From Pseudomonas sp. (lineage in GTDB: Bacteria; Pseudomonadota; Gammaproteobacteria; Pseudomonadales; Pseudomonadaceae), in contig NZ_PEKX01000008.1 in the NCBI RefSeq assembly GCF_002796985.1, positions 186,001-250,000 of the forward strand: a DNA stretch of 64,000 nucleotides, read 5' to 3'. How positions within the stretch are numbered: position 1 is the stretch's first letter; every line of letters starts with the position of its first letter. The notes below the pieces were generated by a model. The model searched no databases, was not told the DNA's origin, and saw only the letters and a list, made by a program, of their open reading frames with translations. The position numbers and the translations under genes are program-made. Below, one piece after another: positions 23,367-32,409 of the stretch.

Positions 23367-24722
23367 TCAAGCCCCCAGCAAACTCTGCCCGCAAACCCGC
23401 AGCACCTGCCCGCTCACCGCGCCCGAACCCGGCTGGGCGAACCAGGCCACGGTTTCGGCGACGTCCTGCGGCAGGCCGCCCTGGCCCATGGAATTCATGC
23501 GCCGGCCGGCCTCGCGGATAGTCAACGGAATGGCGGCGGTCATCTGGGTTTCGATGAAGCCCGGCGCCACCGCGTTGATGCTGATGCCCTTCTTGCCCAG
23601 TGCCGGCGCCCAGGCCTGCGCCAGGCCGATCAGGCCGGCCTTGCTCACCGCATAGTTGGTCTGGCCCATGTTGCCGGCGATGCCGCTGATGGAAGCGAGC
23701 AGCACCACGCGGCCGTCGTCGTGCAGCTTGCCGGCGTCCAGCAGGGCCTGGGTCAGCACCTGCGGGGCCTTGAGGTTGACGTCGATCACCGAGTTCCAGA
23801 ACGCCTCGCTCATCTTGGCGACGGTCTTGTCGCGGGTGATGCCGGCGTTGTGCACGACGATGTCGACGCCATCGGGCAGTGCCTCGACCAGCTGCGCACC
23901 GGCGTCGGCGGCGCAGATGTCCAGCGCCACGCCACGGCCGCCCAGGCGCGCGGCCAGCGCGTCGAGGGCCTCCTTGGCCGGCGGCACGTCCAGCAGCACC
24001 ACTTCGGCGCCATCACGGGCGAGGGTCTCGGCGATGGCCGCGCCGATGCCACGGGCGGCGCCGGTCACCAGCGCGCGCTTGCCCACCAGCGGGCGGCTCC
24101 AGTCCTGCACCTGCTTGTCGTACGCGGACAGGCGCACAACCTGCCCGGACACATAGGCGCTCTTGGGCGAGAGGAAGAAGCGCAGCGCGCCTTCGAGCTG
24201 GTCCTCGGCGCCCTTGCCGACGTACACCAACTGCACGTTGCCGCCACGGCGGATTTCCTTGCCCAGGGAGCGGCTGAAGCCTTCCAGGCTGCGCTGCACG
24301 CTGGCGGCGATGGGGTCTTTGACCGACTCCGGCGCGCGGCCGAGGATCACCACGTGCGGGCATTTATCCAGACCCTTGAGCGCGCCCTGGAAGAAGGTGC
24401 GCAGCTCGATCGTCTGCTCGAAACGGGTCAGGCCGCTGGCGTCGAAGACGATGGCCTTGAGCTTCGGCCCATGCTCGGCGGTCCAGCGTGGCAGGCCGTA
24501 CTGGCCGTCGCTGAAGGCGAACACCGCATCGGTCAGGCGCTCGGCGAACGGCAGCACAGCCTCGTTCAGGTTGCCCTCGCCGCCGAGCAGCAGCGCCCCG
24601 TCCACCGGCCGCGTGCGCCCGGCGTTCCAGCGCTCCAGGCGGACCGGCGCGGGCAGGCCGAGGGCTCCAACCAGGCGGCGGCCGACGTTGGAGTTGGCGA
24701 AGGCGATGTAGCGATCGGTCAT
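23367..24722 (-). CDS. 3-oxoacyl-ACP/CoA reductase, long FabG4-type
   Basis: A 451-aa protein. An N-terminal domain of about 205 residues without cofactor motif is followed by a classical short-chain dehydrogenase. The NAD(P)-binding loop is TGAARGIGAA near residue 219, NAG is near 293, and the catalytic S...YxxxK is in SISGIAG and NYAVSK near 345-362. The two-domain layout matches the high-molecular-weight FabG4 type. It is divergent from the thiolase. The frame stays open upstream to 26231 but that is antisense to the thiolase. Confidence 0.9.
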   Translation of the reverse strand: MTDRYIAFANSNVGRRLVGALGLPAPVRLERWNAGRTRPVDGALLLGGEGNLNEAVLPFAERLTDAVFAFSDGQYGLPRWTAEHGPKLKAIVFDASGLTRFEQTIELRTFFQGALKGLDKCPHVVILGRAPESVKDPIAASVQRSLEGFSRSLGKEIRRGGNVQLVYVGKGAEDQLEGALRFFLSPKSAYVSGQVVRLSAYDKQVQDWSRPLVGKRALVTGAARGIGAAIAETLARDGAEVVLLDVPPAKEALDALAARLGGRGVALDICAADAGAQLVEALPDGVDIVVHNAGITRDKTVAKMSEAFWNSVIDVNLKAPQVLTQALLDAGKLHDDGRVVLLASISGIAGNMGQTNYAVSKAGLIGLAQAWAPALGKKGISINAVAPGFIETQMTAAIPLTIREAGRRMNSMGQGGLPQDVAETVAWFAQPGSGAVSGQVLRVCGQSLLGA

Positions 24723-24887
24723 GGAACGGGCTCCTGCACAGGTTATCAAAGTGCTGACCACTCTACGCAGCGGCGGGTTCGGCGCAATTGACCGCGCTGA
24801 CCTGCGCAACGGCGGGGCGGCCAATGCGACACAAGCGGCTAAGGTTAGCCTTGAGTGCACTTCAACGCTCATTCTCAGGAGCCCTGC

Positions 24888-26165
24888 ATGACCCAATTGC
24901 GCCGGGTCGCCATCGTCGGCGGCAACCGTATTCCCTTCGCCCGCTCCAACACCGTGTATGCCACGGCGAGCAACCAGGAGATGCTGACCTCCGCGCTGGA
25001 CGGGCTGATCGAGCGCTACAAGCTGCACGGCGAACGCCTGGGCGAAGTGGTCGCCGGCGCCGTGCTCAAGCATTCGCGCGACTTCAACCTGACCCGCGAG
25101 TGCGTGCTGGGCACCCGTCTGGCGCCGGAAACCCCGGCCTATGACATCCAGCAGGCCTGCGGTACCGGTCTGGAGGCGGCCATTCTGGTGGCCAACAAGA
25201 TCGCCCTCGGGCAGATCGACTGCGGCATCGCCGGTGGTGTGGACACCACCTCCGACGCGCCCATCGGCGTCAACGAAGGGCTGCGCAAGATCCTGCTGGA
25301 AGCCAACCGCGGCAAGTCCAACGGCGAGAAGATCAAAAGCCTGCTGAAAATCCGCCCGCGCCACCTGATGCCGCACATTCCGAAGAACGGTGAGCCGCGT
25401 ACCGGGCTGTCGATGGGCGAGCACTGCGAACTGATGGCGCAGACCTGGGCCATCCCGCGCGACGAGCAGGACAAGCTGGCCTACGAGAGCCATCACAAGC
25501 TGGCCGCCGCCTATGACGAAGGCTGGCAGAACGACCTGATGACGCCGTTCCGCGGCCTGGTGCGCGACCAGAACCTGCGCCCGGACATCAACCTGGAGAA
25601 GATCGGCACCCTCAAGCCGGTGTTCGAGCGCGGCTCGCGCGGCACCCTGACGGCGGCCAACTCCACGCCGCTGACCGATGGCGCCTCGGTGGTGCTGCTG
25701 GCCAGCGAAGAGTGGGCCAAGGCGCGCGGCTTGCCGATCCTGGCGTACTTCAAGGATGGCGAAGCGGCGGCGGTGGATTTCGTTGGCGGCCACGAGGGCC
25801 TGCTGATGGCGCCGGTCTACGCGGTGCCGCGCCTGCTGGCGCGCAATGGCCGGACCCTGCAGGACTTCGACTTCTACGAAATCCACGAAGCCTTCGCCGC
25901 CCAGGTGCTGTGCACCCTCAAGGCCTGGGAAGACGTGGACTACTGCAAGACCCGCCTCGGCCTCGACGCACCGCTGGGCTCCATCGACCGCAGCAAGCTC
26001 AACGTGAAGGGCAGTTCGCTGGCCGCCGGCCACCCGTTCGCCGCCACTGGCGGGCGCATCGTTGCCAACCTGGCGAAGCTGCTGGAGGGTGCCGGCAAGG
26101 GGCGCGGACTGATCTCGATCTGTGCGGCAGGCGGCCAAGGTGTGACCGCGATCATCGAACGGTAA
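24888..26165 (+). CDS. Acetyl-CoA acyltransferase (thiolase, FadI type)
   Basis: A 425-aa thiolase. The acyl-accepting cysteine is in QQACGTGLEAA near residue 91, followed by NVKGSSLAAGHPFAATGG with the catalytic His and the C-terminal CAAGGQG with the second cysteine. ATG at 24888 has AGGAG eight bases upstream. It acts in beta-oxidation or a biosynthetic condensation with the FabG-like and MaoC-like proteins. Confidence 0.92.
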   Translation: MTQLRRVAIVGGNRIPFARSNTVYATASNQEMLTSALDGLIERYKLHGERLGEVVAGAVLKHSRDFNLTRECVLGTRLAPETPAYDIQQACGTGLEAAILVANKIALGQIDCGIAGGVDTTSDAPIGVNEGLRKILLEANRGKSNGEKIKSLLKIRPRHLMPHIPKNGEPRTGLSMGEHCELMAQTWAIPRDEQDKLAYESHHKLAAAYDEGWQNDLMTPFRGLVRDQNLRPDINLEKIGTLKPVFERGSRGTLTAANSTPLTDGASVVLLASEEWAKARGLPILAYFKDGEAAAVDFVGGHEGLLMAPVYAVPRLLARNGRTLQDFDFYEIHEAFAAQVLCTLKAWEDVDYCKTRLGLDAPLGSIDRSKLNVKGSSLAAGHPFAATGGRIVANLAKLLEGAGKGRGLISICAAGGQGVTAIIER

Positions 26166-26223
26166 TCCAATACAGCGGGACCGATGCTTTTCGGTCCCAC
26201 GATGTAGCAACTCCGTGACTTCA

Positions 26224-26256
26224 GGCGGCACCGCGCGAGCGGCGCCGCCTTTTTTT
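26224..26256 (+). terminator. Rho-independent terminator after the thiolase gene
   Basis: The stem GGCGGCACCGC/GCGGCGCCGCC has a four-base GCGA loop and is followed by seven T. A second, weaker hairpin GGGACCGA/TCGGTCCC precedes it at 26178. Confidence 0.85.
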
Positions 26257-26331
26257 ATCCGCTATTCGGGCGTTACCTGTAGGAGCGAGGGGGACGCCAT
26301 CGTTGTTGCTCGCGAATCGCTTGGCACAGAC

Positions 26332-26528
26332 TGTAGGGCGCATAACACGCCAGCGTTATCCGCCCTACGTACTACACGAGCTGGAGGCGATTGTGGCGTT
26401 TGATTGAAGGGTATCGCCTTTCACACAAGCGTCAGGAGGAACACGTCGTAGGATGGCGTGGAGCGCAGCGATACCCATCGATTCCGGGCACCGACAGCAT
26501 GGGTATCGCTTCGCTCCACCACATCCTA
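26332..26528. repeat. Family B and family C palindromic repeats side by side
   Basis: The gap 26257-26649 carries a short family B unit (GTAGGGCGCATAACACGCC...TTATCCGCCCTAC, 26332-26368) and a full family C copy (26448-26528, GGAGCGCAGCGATACCCATC and its complement). No gene is supported here. Confidence 0.8.
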
Positions 26529-26649
26529 CGTTGGAGGCCCGTCGGCGAGACCGGCGCTGGGGTAGACATAGAATCTCCTACGAAAAGCTGACGCACAGGA
26601 GTGCGTAGCACCGGCATTTCTATGCGCAATTTCCTTCTAGATGCGCAGC

Positions 26650-27096
26650 TCAGCCGCCCTGCAACATTCCCGGATGGATTCGCCGCGAGAAGGGTGTGGA
26701 AAGCACCAGCGAAGTCTTGCTGGTGCCGAACTGGGCGAGGCGGTCGATCAGTTCTTCCAGCTCCTGGGTGCAACTGACCGCCACCTTGAGCATCACGCAG
26801 GCCTCGCCGGTGATGCGGTAGCAGTCGATGATCTGCGGGATTTCCAGCAGCGGGTCGAGCATGGTCTTGCTGCGGTGGTCGTTCAGGCGCAGCTCGATCA
26901 GGCACTGGATCGAGCGACCCATCTTCGACAGGTCTACGCTGGCGTGGTAGCCGGTGATCACCCCTTCGGCTTCCAGGCGCGCCACGCGATCGGCCACGGC
27001 GGGAGGGGACAGGTTGATGCGCCGGGCCAGTTCGGCGAAGGACATGCGGCCGTCTTCCAGCAGGGCGGCGAGCAGGGCGCGGTCGTACTTGTCCAT
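26650..27096 (-). CDS. Lrp/AsnC-family transcriptional regulator
   Basis: A 148-aa regulator. An N-terminal winged HTH (LARRINLSPPAVADRVARLE) is followed by the RAM effector domain (IPQIIDCYRITGEACVMLKV). It reads away from the EamA exporter, a common arrangement in which the Lrp protein controls the adjacent exporter in response to an amino acid. ATG at 27096 gives the standard family start MDKYDRALL. Confidence 0.9.
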   Translation of the reverse strand: MDKYDRALLAALLEDGRMSFAELARRINLSPPAVADRVARLEAEGVITGYHASVDLSKMGRSIQCLIELRLNDHRSKTMLDPLLEIPQIIDCYRITGEACVMLKVAVSCTQELEELIDRLAQFGTSKTSLVLSTPFSRRIHPGMLQGG

Positions 27097-27246
27097 GCAA
27101 TAACTCCGGTTTTGATTCGACGGGCTGTGCTGCAAAAATCCATCGAATGAAAAGTGTTATGCCCGCAAAGGCGTTGTCTGTGCCTTATCCGAGGCGGATG
27201 ACCTGCATAAAATGAAGCGCTCTGCCTGCCTTGTCGAGCCCTTCCC

Positions 27247-28149
27247 ATGACCACGATGCCCATGCCCAGAGCCCGCGTCTCACTAACCCTGATCGCCGCC
27301 TTTTTCGCCCTCTATTTCATCTGGGGCTCGACCTACCTGGTGATCCGCATCGGCGTCGAATCCTGGCCGCCGATGCTGATGGCCGGCTGCCGCTTCATCA
27401 TCGCCGGCACCCTGCTGTTCGCCTGGATGCTCTGGCGCGGAGCGCCGTTGCCGACGCTCAGGCAGTGCCTGTCGGCGGGCGCCATCGGCATTCTGCTGCT
27501 CAGTTGCGGCAACGGTGGGGTGACCGTGGCCGAGCATTGGGGCGTGGCCTCGGGCGTGGCGGCGCTGGCGGTGGCGACCGTGCCGCTGTTCACCCTGGTG
27601 TTCGGGCGCTTCTTCGGCAACAAGACCAACGCGCTGGAGTGGGCCGGCATTGCCCTGGGCCTGTTCGGCATCGTGCTGCTCAACCTGGGCTCCAACCTGC
27701 AGGGCAGCCCGGCGGGCGCGGCGCTGATCATCTTCGCGGCCGCCACCTGGGCCTTCGGCTCGGTGTGGAGCCGGCGCCTGGACCTGCCCGCCGGCGCCAT
27801 GGCCAGCGCGATGGAGATGCTGATAGGTGGCGGCGTGCTGCTGCTCGGCAGCTTCCTCAGCGGTGAGCGCATGGAGCAGATGCCCACCGCCGCGGGCTGG
27901 GGCGCCTTGGCCTACCTGGTGGTGTTCGGTTCGATCATCGCCTTCAGCGCCTACATGTACCTGCTGGCCAACGTGCGCCCGGCGGCGGCCACCAGCTACG
28001 CCTACGTCAACCCGGCGGTGGCGGTGATGCTCGGTGTGGTGTTTGCCGGTGAGCACATCGGCCTGGCGGAATCCCTGGCAATGGCAGTGATCATCAGCGC
28101 GGTGGTGCTGATCGGCCTGCCGCAGTGGCGGCGCAAGGAAGCCGTCTGA
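27247..28149 (+). CDS. EamA/DMT superfamily transporter
   Basis: A 300-aa membrane protein with ten hydrophobic segments and two EamA repeats (ALYFIWGSTYLVIRIGVES at the start, FGSIIAFSAYMYLLANVRPA in the second half). It is likely an exporter of amino acids or related metabolites. The divergent Lrp-type gene is the probable regulator. Confidence 0.9.
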   Translation: MTTMPMPRARVSLTLIAAFFALYFIWGSTYLVIRIGVESWPPMLMAGCRFIIAGTLLFAWMLWRGAPLPTLRQCLSAGAIGILLLSCGNGGVTVAEHWGVASGVAALAVATVPLFTLVFGRFFGNKTNALEWAGIALGLFGIVLLNLGSNLQGSPAGAALIIFAAATWAFGSVWSRRLDLPAGAMASAMEMLIGGGVLLLGSFLSGERMEQMPTAAGWGALAYLVVFGSIIAFSAYMYLLANVRPAAATSYAYVNPAVAVMLGVVFAGEHIGLAESLAMAVIISAVVLIGLPQWRRKEAV

Positions 28150-28310
28150 CTCACGGCATGAGCTAAGCCCGAAAGGTTATTTCGCCTGCTTCGGCTGATT
28201 CGCTAGGGTATGAAACGGTCTTCATCCGGAGGCCGTTTCCCTTCCTCCTTTCAGTACACCCGCGCGCCATACGCCCAGGCCACTGATCCACCCTTCGATC
28301 CGAGGTGTGC

Positions 28311-29213
28311 ATGAGCCTGGCAGTACCGCTTTCCCGTCTTTCCGAACTGCCACCCGCCCAGCGCTGGAGCGACGCCCTGCGCGCGTCCAGCCTGCTGGCC
28401 CTGTCGGTGCCCCGCGAGTACGGCGGACGCGGCGCCGGCTGGGACGAGGTGCTGCAGACCCTGCGCGATCTCTGCGAGCGTGACGGCACCCTGGCGCGGC
28501 TGTTCGCCCTGCATCACCTGCAACTGGCCAGCGTGTTGCTGCTGGGCAGCGCCGAGCAGCGTGAGCGCCTGCTGCCGCTCAGCGTGGAGCGCGAATGGCT
28601 GTGGGGCGAGGCGGTGGATCACCAGGAAAGCCGCCTGCTGGCGCGCGAGCATCGGCGCGGCGGTTTCCTGCTGCAGGGCGGGCGTCACGACTGCTTCGGC
28701 GCCGAGGCGGTGGACTGGCTGCTGATCTCGGCGCGCCATGCGCCCAGCGAGGGTTTGCTGATCGCCGCGCTGCCGGCGGATCGCAACGGGCTGGACCGCT
28801 TCGAACCCAACGGTGGCGGCCTGCTGCATTGCCACGAGGTGCGCCTGCACCCGGAAGACATCCTGCTGCCGCCCGGCCTGCCGTGGACGCCGCGTGCGCA
28901 ACTGCGCGGCAGCCTCGCCGGGTTGTTGCAGGCGAACATTGCCCTGGGCTTGGCCGTGCAGGCTTTCGAGAACCTGCCCGCGCGGGCGGCGGCGGGGGAG
29001 TTGCAGCGTTTGCTGGGGTTGGGGTTGCGGCTGTCCGAGCAATCGGTGGTGGCCTACGAGTCCGCCCAGGCGGCGGGCTATGCGTTGAGCTTCAGCCGCA
29101 GCGCGGCACTGGCGACCCTGGTGGCGGAAACGGCGGCGGTGGCGCAACAGGCGGTGCAGGTCGGCCTGCGTCAGGAAGGCCTCCGCGCCCGCGTGGTCGC
29201 TGGCGCCACCTGA
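28311..29213 (+). CDS. Acyl-CoA-dehydrogenase-like protein (short form)
   Basis: A 300-aa protein alignable with the N-terminal and middle parts of acyl-CoA dehydrogenase/DszC-SfnB-type flavoproteins (ALSVPREYGGRGAGW near residue 30). The family usually reaches about 400 residues, and the FAD-binding C-terminal helical domain looks shortened. It lies directly upstream of tauA, so a role in organosulfur use is plausible but not shown. ATG at 28311 fits GAGGT better than the GTG at 28305. Confidence 0.65.
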   Translation: MSLAVPLSRLSELPPAQRWSDALRASSLLALSVPREYGGRGAGWDEVLQTLRDLCERDGTLARLFALHHLQLASVLLLGSAEQRERLLPLSVEREWLWGEAVDHQESRLLAREHRRGGFLLQGGRHDCFGAEAVDWLLISARHAPSEGLLIAALPADRNGLDRFEPNGGGLLHCHEVRLHPEDILLPPGLPWTPRAQLRGSLAGLLQANIALGLAVQAFENLPARAAAGELQRLLGLGLRLSEQSVVAYESAQAAGYALSFSRSAALATLVAETAAVAQQAVQVGLRQEGLRARVVAGAT

Positions 29214-29263
29214 GGCTCCGTATCACGGGGCCTGTAGCGGAGTCGAGACAAGCGCTGGCGCTC

Positions 29264-29320
29264 ATAAGTTAAGAACTAAAAATTATTTATTCTGAGTTTT
29301 TTATATCTGTAATCTAGCTT
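29264..29320 (+). promoter_or_regulatory. AT-rich promoter region of tauABCD
   Basis: An AT tract unusual for this genome (AAGTTAAGAACTAAAAATTA onward). A weak -35 TTATTC (29287-29292) and -10 TAATCT (29310-29315) are 17 bases apart. tau operons are known to be activated under sulfate starvation by CysB/Cbl-type regulators that bind AT-rich DNA. The site assignment is inference. Confidence 0.45.
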
Positions 29321-29431
29321 TACCGGACCGCCGGACAAGGTTTCAACACAAGCATTCTCCCCATCGAACCCCGTCCCGTGGTCCGTCCCCTCTGTGAGGC
29401 CGGCACCGCCGTCACCTTCAGAGGAAACACC

Positions 29432-30451
29432 ATGAACAAACCTCGTTTCGTACGCCGTGCCGTGGCCGGCGTCGTTGTTGCGGCTGCCCTGTTCTCCCAG
29501 AGCGCCGCGTTCGCCGACATTGTCCTGGGCTACCAGACCGGCATCGACCCGACCAAGGTTCCGCAAGCCGATGGCACCTATGAAAAGGTCATCGGCGAGA
29601 AGCTCGACTGGCGCCGCTTCAACAGCGGCCCGGAAGTGGTCGCCGCGATTGCCTCGGGCGACGTGCAGCTGGGCAACCTCGGCTCCAGCCCGCTGGCCGC
29701 CGCCACCTCGCGTGGCCTGCCGATCGTTGCTTTCATCGTCTCCGCACAGATCAACGCCGCCGAGGCCCTGGTGGTTCGCAATGGCAGCAAGATCGAGAAG
29801 CCCGAAGACCTGATCGGCAAGACCATCGCCACGCCTTTCGTCTCCACCTCGCACTACAGCCTGCTGGGCGCGCTCAAGCACTGGCAGATCGATCCGGCCA
29901 AGGTGAAGATCGTCAACCTCAACCCCGCCGAGATTGCCGCCGCCTGGCGCCGTGGCGACATCGACGGCGCCTTCGTCTGGTCGCCCGCCCTGGGCGAGGT
30001 CAAGAAGTCCGGCAAGGTGCTGACCGACGCCGCCGAAGTCGGCCAGTGGGGCGCACCGACCTTCGAGGTCTGGGTGGCCCGCAAGGACTTCGCCGAGAAG
30101 CACCCGGAGATCATCGCCAAGTTTGCCCGCGTGAGCCTGGATTCCTTCGCCGACTACAACGCCCACAAGGCCGAGTGGACCGCCGACTCCGAGCAGGTGA
30201 AGAAGATCGCCCGCCTGACCGGCGCCGATCCGAAGGACGTGCCCGAGCTGCTGGCCGGCTCCGCCTTCCCCGAATCCCAGGCGCAGCTGTCGTCCGCTTT
30301 GCTGGGTGGCGGCACCGCCAAGGACATCGCCGGTACCGCCGCCTTCCTGAAAGAACAGAAACGCGTGCCTTCGGTGCTCAAGGACTACTCGCCCTACGTC
30401 AGCGCGGACTACGTGCGCCAGGCGGAGAGCGTGCAGGTCGGGCAGCGCTGA
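29432..30451 (+). CDS. tauA: Taurine ABC transporter substrate-binding protein TauA
   Basis: A 339-aa periplasmic protein with a signal peptide (residues 1-28, ending SAAFADI). The fold and signatures fit the NMT1/TauA family: LGYQTGIDPTKV, GNLGSSPLAAATSRGLPI and a ligand loop STSHYSLLGALKHW. It binds taurine or other alkanesulfonates. ATG at 29432 follows AGAGGA. Confidence 0.93.
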   Translation: MNKPRFVRRAVAGVVVAAALFSQSAAFADIVLGYQTGIDPTKVPQADGTYEKVIGEKLDWRRFNSGPEVVAAIASGDVQLGNLGSSPLAAATSRGLPIVAFIVSAQINAAEALVVRNGSKIEKPEDLIGKTIATPFVSTSHYSLLGALKHWQIDPAKVKIVNLNPAEIAAAWRRGDIDGAFVWSPALGEVKKSGKVLTDAAEVGQWGAPTFEVWVARKDFAEKHPEIIAKFARVSLDSFADYNAHKAEWTADSEQVKKIARLTGADPKDVPELLAGSAFPESQAQLSSALLGGGTAKDIAGTAAFLKEQKRVPSVLKDYSPYVSADYVRQAESVQVGQR

Positions 30452-30464
30452 TCAGTTGCTCTTC

Positions 30465-30538
30465 GTAGGAGCGAGCTTGCTCGCGAACACCGGCTGGCAC
30501 TGAAGCTCGGGCCGGTTCGCGAGCAAGCTCGCTCCTAC
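30465..30538. repeat. REP-type inverted pair, GTAGGAGCGAGCTTGCTCGCGAA (family A)
   Basis: Two copies of the Pseudomonas REP unit face each other with a 28-base spacer, between tauA and tauB. Such pairs can form a stable RNA hairpin and may lower tauBCD expression relative to tauA. Other copies are at 33350, 36346, 45851 and 53672. Confidence 0.9.
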
Positions 30539-30579
30539 GGGGCATCACGCATTTCTTCTCACCCTACGGAGGGCAGAAC

Positions 30580-31371
30580 ATGAGCCGTCTGACGGCCGAG
30601 GCAGTCAGCCTCACTTTCCTGCAGCGCGGACGCGAGCGCGTCGTGCTGCAGGACCTCACGCTCAGCCTGGCCAAGGGCGAATCGCTGGTGGTGCTCGGCC
30701 CGTCCGGCTGCGGCAAGTCCAGCCTGCTCAACGTGCTGGCGGGCTTCCAGGCGCCGGACAGCGGCCGCGTGCAGATCGACGGGCGCACCCTGAGTGGCCC
30801 CGGTGGCGAACGCGGCGTGGTGTTCCAGGACGACGCGCTGATGCCCTGGCTGAGCGCGCAGGACAACGTTGCCCTGGGCCTGCGCATCCGTGGCGTCGGC
30901 GCCGCCGAGCGCAACGCCCGCGCCCATGAAGTCCTCAAGCTGGTGGGCCTGGGCGAGCACGCGGACTACCGCATCTCGCAGCTTTCCGGTGGCCAGCGGC
31001 AGCGCCTGGGCCTGGCCCGCGCGCTGGCGGTGGAGCCGGATTTCCTGCTGCTCGACGAGCCCTTCGGCGCCCTCGATGCGCTCACCCGCGAGCGCATGCA
31101 GGTGCTGACCCTCGACCTGTGGCGCAAGACCGGCAAGGGCCTGTTCCTGATTACCCACAGCGTCGATGAAGCGCTGTTCCTTGCCACCGACCTGGTGGTG
31201 ATGGACGGCCCGCCGGCGCGCATCGTCAAGCGCCTGCCGTTGGATTTCGCCCGCCGCTACGCCGCTGGCGAGCCGGTGCGCTCGATCAAGTCCGACCCGG
31301 AGTTCGCGCGCCTGCGCCAACTCCTTCTGGATGAGTTTTTGGAAGAACCGGAGGCCGAGCATGCCCACTGA
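30580..31371 (+). CDS. tauB: Taurine ABC transporter ATP-binding protein TauB
   Basis: A 263-aa ATPase. Walker A is GPSGCGKSS near residue 44, Q-loop VVFQDDALMPW, signature LSGGQRQR near 138, and Walker B LLLDEPFGALDA near 160. It powers import with TauC. Its 3' end overlaps tauC by 11 bases. Confidence 0.95.
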   Translation: MSRLTAEAVSLTFLQRGRERVVLQDLTLSLAKGESLVVLGPSGCGKSSLLNVLAGFQAPDSGRVQIDGRTLSGPGGERGVVFQDDALMPWLSAQDNVALGLRIRGVGAAERNARAHEVLKLVGLGEHADYRISQLSGGQRQRLGLARALAVEPDFLLLDEPFGALDALTRERMQVLTLDLWRKTGKGLFLITHSVDEALFLATDLVVMDGPPARIVKRLPLDFARRYAAGEPVRSIKSDPEFARLRQLLLDEFLEEPEAEHAH

Positions 31372-32179
31372 TACCCTCGCCGCCAAACTCCCGGCCGCCG
31401 CGCCGAAAGCCCGCAGCGTGTCGGGCGACTACCGTCGCTGGGCCGCCGCCGGCAGCGTTGGTTCTCTCTTCGTGCTCTGGTGGTTGGCCACGCACCTGGG
31501 CTGGGTCGACACCCTGTTCCTGCCCGCGCCGGAGCAACTGGTGGAAGCCTTCCAGCGCCTGCTCGCCGAGGGCTACGTCGATGCCTCGCTGTGGCAACAC
31601 ATCGGCACCAGCCTACTGCGCGTGCTGCTGGCGCTGGGCGCGGCAATCCTGACGGCCATTCCGCTGGGCATCCTGATGGGCCTCAACCCGCTGGTGGGCG
31701 CGGCCTTCGATCCGCTGGTGGAGTTCTACCGCCCGGTGCCGCCGCTGGCCTACCTGCCGCTGATCGTCATCTGGTTCGGCATCGGTGAGCTGTCCAAGGT
31801 GCTGCTGATCTACCTCGCGCTGTTCGCGCCGTTGCTGATCGCCACCGCTGCCGGCGTGCGCCGAGTGGACAAGTCGCGCATCCAGGCCGTGCGCTGCCTG
31901 GGCGCCAGCCGCCTGCAGGTGGTGCGCCACGTGATCCTGCCCAGTGCGCTGCCGGATGTCCTGACCGGCTTGCGCATCGCCCTGGGCGTGGGCTGGTCGA
32001 CCCTGGTCGCCGCCGAGCTGATTGCCGCCAACCGTGGCCTGGGCTTCATGGTGCAGTCCGCTGCGCAGTTCCTCGCCACCGATGTGGTGGTGCTGGGGAT
32101 CCTGCTGATCGCCGCCATCGCGCTGAGCTTCGAGCTGGGGCTGCGTTGGGTGCAGAAGCGGTTTGCTTCCTGGGAGTAG
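31361..32179 (+). CDS. tauC: Taurine ABC transporter permease TauC
   Basis: A 272-aa inner-membrane permease with about six helices. The ATPase-coupling EAA-type loop is near VRRVDKSRIQAVRCLGASRL (residues 167-185). ATG at 31361 overlaps the tauB end, consistent with operon coupling. Confidence 0.94.
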   Translation: MPTDTLAAKLPAAAPKARSVSGDYRRWAAAGSVGSLFVLWWLATHLGWVDTLFLPAPEQLVEAFQRLLAEGYVDASLWQHIGTSLLRVLLALGAAILTAIPLGILMGLNPLVGAAFDPLVEFYRPVPPLAYLPLIVIWFGIGELSKVLLIYLALFAPLLIATAAGVRRVDKSRIQAVRCLGASRLQVVRHVILPSALPDVLTGLRIALGVGWSTLVAAELIAANRGLGFMVQSAAQFLATDVVVLGILLIAAIALSFELGLRWVQKRFASWE

Positions 32180-32198
32180 GTGCTGGAGTTGAAGCCAG

Positions 32199-32376
32199 GG
32201 CCCCTCACCCTAGCCCTGGCTGCGCGCCTCGCTCAGAGGGAGAGGGGACTGTCCTGAGCGGTTCTAGGTCTTTTGCCTCACGGCCATTCTTCCGTTGTTG
32301 AAGGACAGTTGCGGCCTTTCCGAACACACCGAACAACCCCCCTCTCCCGCTTGCGGGAGAGGGTTGGGGAGAGGGG
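32199..32376. repeat. Two family D palindromes between tauC and tauD
   Basis: CCCCTCACCCTAGCCCTGGC...GAGGGAGAGGGGA (32199-32250) and CCCCTCTCCCGCTTGCGGGAGAGGG (32338-32363, extending to 32376). They lie inside the operon and may alter tauD expression. Confidence 0.7.
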
Positions 32377-32409
32377 CTCTCCCCGTGAACCTCACAAGAG
32401 AACACGACC

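Noticed and set aside
23367..26231. A 954-codon open frame on the minus strand covering the reductase and continuing through the thiolase region
   Set aside because: Only the part to 24722 encodes the reductase. The rest is antisense to a clear thiolase and is open because of high GC at third positions.
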